From positions 166,822-230,821 of the forward strand of contig NZ_JAANOZ010000006.1 of the NCBI RefSeq assembly GCF_011320115.1: a stretch of 64,000 nt of DNA, in the 5' to 3' direction. The stretch comes from Croceibacterium segetis. Lineage in GTDB: Bacteria > Pseudomonadota > Alphaproteobacteria > Sphingomonadales > Sphingomonadaceae. The notes below the pieces were generated by a model. The model was not told where the DNA came from, did no database searches, and was given only the letters and a program-made list of their open reading frames with translations. Of this stretch, positions 61,964 to 64,000 are shown piece after piece. The translations under genes and the position numbers were made by a program. Position 1 is the first letter of the stretch. Each line of letters begins with the position of its first letter.

Positions 61964-63088
61964 ATGGCGCGGCCGCTGCAAGGCATTCGCGTGCTCGACA
62001 TGGGCACTTTCATCACCGGCCCCGCCGCGGCGATGCTGCTGGCGGACCTCGGGGCCGAGGTGATCAAGGTCGAGCAGCCGGGCACCGGCGACCCGTTCCG
62101 CGCCTTCAACGGCAACCTCTATTCGCCGCACTTCCAGACCTACAACCGCAACAAGAAGAGCGTCGAGCTCAACACCAAGGACGCCGCCGACCTCGCCAAG
62201 TTCGACGAGCTGGTGGCGAGCGCCGACGTGTTCATCCAGAACTTCCGCCCGGGTGTCGCCGAGCGCCTGAAGGTCGACGCCGCGCGGCTGCAGGCGCTCA
62301 ATCCGCGCCTGGTCTACGCCGACATCTCCGGCTTCGGCCAGGACGGCCCGCACAAGGACCGGCCGGCCTTCGACACCGTCGCCCAGGCCAGCGCGGGGTT
62401 CCTGCGGCTGCTGATCAACCCCGACCACCCGCGCGTGGTCGGCCCGGCGATCGCCGACGCGGTGACCGGCTTTTACGCCGCGCTGGGTGTGATGGCGGCG
62501 CTCTACGAACGCGAGACAACCGGCAAGGGGCGCCACGTCGAGACCAGCATGTTCGAGGCGATGTGCCACTTCAATCTCGACGACTTCACCCACTATCTCG
62601 CGGTCGACCAGATCATGGGGCCCTATTCGCGGCCGCACGTTTCGCAGAGCTACGTCTTCGAATGCGCCGACGGCGGGTGGATCGCGCTGCACATGTCGAG
62701 CCCGCCGAAGTTCTGGGAGAACCTCGCCGAGGCGATGGGCGTGCCCGACATGCTCGAGCGCGAGGAGTTCGCCACCCGCCCGGCGCGGATCGCGAATTAC
62801 GACAAGGTGATCGAATTCCTCGCGCCGATCTTCAAGACCCAGTCGCGGACCTATTGGGACGATCGCCTGGCCGAGCTCGAAGTGCCGCACTCGCCGATCC
62901 TCAATTCGAAGGAAGTGCTCGAAGGCGAACTCGGCCAGCACCACGGCATCCTCGCCGAAGCCGACAGCCCGCGCGGCAAGTTCCGCACGATCCGCTCGCC
63001 GTTGCACTTCGACGGCGAGATCGAACGCGTGATCACCGCGCCGCCCGAGCTCGGGGCGGACAACGAGGAGTACCTGGGCAAGCGATAG
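61964..63088 (+). CDS. CaiB/BaiF (class III) CoA-transferase
   Basis: A 374-residue enzyme. GIRVLDMGTFITGPAAAMLLADLGAEVIKVE is the conserved opening, and the catalytic aspartate that forms the acyl anhydride is in RPAFDTVAQASAGF. It moves CoA from a donor such as succinyl-CoA to a carboxylate. Next to a C-C lyase, it would activate an acid for cleavage. The lyase is on the other strand, so the two probably share a bidirectional promoter region. Confidence 0.93.
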   Translation: MARPLQGIRVLDMGTFITGPAAAMLLADLGAEVIKVEQPGTGDPFRAFNGNLYSPHFQTYNRNKKSVELNTKDAADLAKFDELVASADVFIQNFRPGVAERLKVDAARLQALNPRLVYADISGFGQDGPHKDRPAFDTVAQASAGFLRLLINPDHPRVVGPAIADAVTGFYAALGVMAALYERETTGKGRHVETSMFEAMCHFNLDDFTHYLAVDQIMGPYSRPHVSQSYVFECADGGWIALHMSSPPKFWENLAEAMGVPDMLEREEFATRPARIANYDKVIEFLAPIFKTQSRTYWDDRLAELEVPHSPILNSKEVLEGELGQHHGILAEADSPRGKFRTIRSPLHFDGEIERVITAPPELGADNEEYLGKR

Positions 63089-63107
63089 GGTCGATTGTTG
63101 GAAACGG

Positions 63108-63293
63108 CGTGCGGAAAACGCTGTCCTACAAAGCCTTCCCTGTGCTGTATGCCAGCATGGCCCAGATCGGTTTCGAGCGCGGGGGGCTCTTTCGCCGTAT
63201 GAGAAGTGTCACCCGTCGCTTTGACGCTAAGTTCTTGAAAATGAACGAATAACAGAGCGACGCCCGGGTGACAGGGTCCGTAAACTGTCACCC
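63108..63293 (+). repeat. dispersed intergenic repeat, copy C
   Basis: Third copy, the shortest. The 5' box GCGGAAAACGCTGTCCTACAA is at 63111-63131, the middle box GTGTCACCCGTCG at 63206-63218, and the 28-base 3' box at 63266-63293. The 3' box differs from copies A and B by one base (AAACTG for AAAGTG), which keeps the GGGTGACA/TGTCACCC arms. It fills most of the gap between the CoA-transferase and the VOC gene. Confidence 0.75.
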
Positions 63294-63396
63294 GGCGAAG
63301 CGCCGGAAATTGAATGAATTGCCTCGCGCGGCGGCTTTGGTAGACTATGTCCAGATCGCGGCGCCCGGGACTCGGCGCCGCCAAGGGAGAGTGAGA

Positions 63397-63936
63397 ATGA
63401 GCGCCAAGTTGCCCAGCCGCCTGCACCACACGGCCTATGTCACCAAGGACATGGAGAAAACCCGCCATTTCTACGAGGATATCCTCGGCCTGCCGCTGAT
63501 CGCCACCTGGTGCGAGACCGACTTCCTGTTCGGCAAGGACCGCACTTACTGCCACTGCTTCTTCGGCATCGGCGACGGCGGCGCGCTGGCGTTCTTCCAG
63601 TTCGCCGATCCCGACGACCAGGCGCAGTTCGGCCCGGACATTCCCGCGAGCCCGTTCATCCACCTGGCGCTCAACGTCGACAACGAGACGCAGGCCGAGC
63701 TCGAGCGGCGGATCAAGGAGGCGAACCTCGAAGCCACCTACGTTCTCGAGCACGGTTATTGCCGCTCGGTCTACGTGGTCGATCCCAACGGGATGACGGT
63801 CGAATTCACCAACGACGACCCGCGCGCCGCCGCCGGCGACGCCGAGCGCAAGGCCCGCGCGCACGACGAGCTCAAGCGCTGGCTGGCCGGCGACCACACC
63901 TCGAACAACACCTTCCGCCACGCCGAAGCGGCGTAA
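63397..63936 (+). CDS. VOC superfamily (glyoxalase/dioxygenase-fold) protein
   Basis: A 179-residue protein behind AAGGGAGAG. Two beta-alpha-beta-beta-beta modules are visible: SRLHHTAYVTKDMEKTRHFY opens the first and SPFIHLALNVDNE the second, ending VYVVDPNGMTVEF. Metal ligands would be the first His, the second His and the terminal Glu, as in type I extradiol-like or glyoxalase members. A C-terminal tail (about 30 residues, charged) extends past the fold. Substrate unknown; last gene of the region. Confidence 0.85.
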   Translation: MSAKLPSRLHHTAYVTKDMEKTRHFYEDILGLPLIATWCETDFLFGKDRTYCHCFFGIGDGGALAFFQFADPDDQAQFGPDIPASPFIHLALNVDNETQAELERRIKEANLEATYVLEHGYCRSVYVVDPNGMTVEFTNDDPRAAAGDAERKARAHDELKRWLAGDHTSNNTFRHAEAA

Positions 63937-63951
63937 CAGCCAACGTCGCAA

Positions 63952-64000
63952 CGCTCCCATTCCCCCTCCCCCGCGGGGAGGGGTCAGGGGTGGGGGAGCG
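63952..64000. repeat. nested GC-rich palindrome (same family as 4697-4735)
   Basis: An inner CCCCTCCCC/GGGGAGGGG stem (63963-63971 with 63975-63983) lies within an outer CGCTCCC/GGGAGCG pair (63952-63958 with 63994-64000). The G-run TCAGGGGTGGGGG matches the layout of the element after etfA. It follows the VOC gene and reaches the window edge, so it may continue beyond. Confidence 0.5.

Noticed and set aside
63110..63252. Short coding frames in the three repeat copies sharing an RK-LSY-like peptide
   Set aside because: The peptide resemblance only reflects the conserved 5' DNA box; the frames diverge after a few residues and differ in length, so a protein family is unlikely.
1..64000. CRISPR arrays, insertion sequences, prophage or integrative element ends
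   Set aside because: I saw no regularly spaced short repeats, transposase motifs, phage genes, or direct repeats at tRNA ends. The tRNA genes have no adjacent integrase.

Overview
The window is high-GC bacterial chromosome from an alphaproteobacterium, most likely a sphingomonad (Sphingomonas/Novosphingobium type). This rests on a MipZ-type ParA ATPase, a Rieske/cytochrome b/cytochrome c1 operon, TonB-dependent receptors in place of porins, split glycine decarboxylase (gcvPA/gcvPB) behind a tandem glycine riboswitch, and many ATGA or TGATG stop/start overlaps. No rRNA, CRISPR array, insertion sequence or prophage is visible. Two tRNA genes (Gly-TCC, Thr-GGT) are present.

Positions 1 to about 39 kb are a housekeeping half. 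It runs: start of a phosphomannomutase, a membrane J-domain protein and mipZ; divergent panC; a heme-dependent N-demethylase-like gene with etfB-etfA; the riboswitch-controlled gcvT-H-PA-PB operon; a periplasmic pair of carotenoid/stilbene-cleaving dioxygenase and PQQ-cytochrome c alcohol dehydrogenase; tRNA-Gly, apt and the bc1 complex; pgeF and pepN; an epimerase, a DMT exporter and a threonine aldolase; tRNA-Thr, a 47-aa protein, gpmA, purE-purK-folA; a retropepsin-like protease behind a BlaI/CopY-type operator; ribF; ileS-lspA-DUF3035 lipoprotein; a CorC/HlyC protein, a CysQ-like phosphatase and sucC; a POT peptide transporter divergent from a small GntR regulator; and ihfB.

Positions about 39 to 64 kb look like an accessory catabolic region. 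A TonB receptor and an MFS transporter are divergent, and the MFS gene is fused by overlap to a CmcJ-like oxygenase. A flavin monooxygenase is divergent from a nine-gene, tightly coupled operon: serine hydrolase, carboxymuconolactone decarboxylase-like, two SnoaL-like, SDR, second serine hydrolase, CrtI-like oxidoreductase, 71-aa protein, SDR. Both divergent promoter regions carry the same inverted repeat (TAACGNCNGTTAG), which suggests one regulon. On the other strand a FadR-type regulator precedes a solute-binding-fold protein with no signal peptide. A five-gene operon follows (GMC oxidoreductase, metallo-hydrolase, P450, metallo-hydrolase, 3-hydroxyisobutyrate dehydrogenase-like). A citryl-CoA lyase/CoA-transferase pair and a VOC protein close the region. 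The inferred job is uptake and oxidative breakdown of one or more lactone-, ester- or ring-containing compounds; the substrate cannot be read from the sequence.

Three copies of a dispersed element of about 190-210 nt (4748, 28524 and 63108) with conserved ends and a variable middle explain most of the longer intergenic gaps. Their conserved boxes can form two mutually exclusive hairpins. This repeat family and the shared catabolic operator are the least explained signals in the window.
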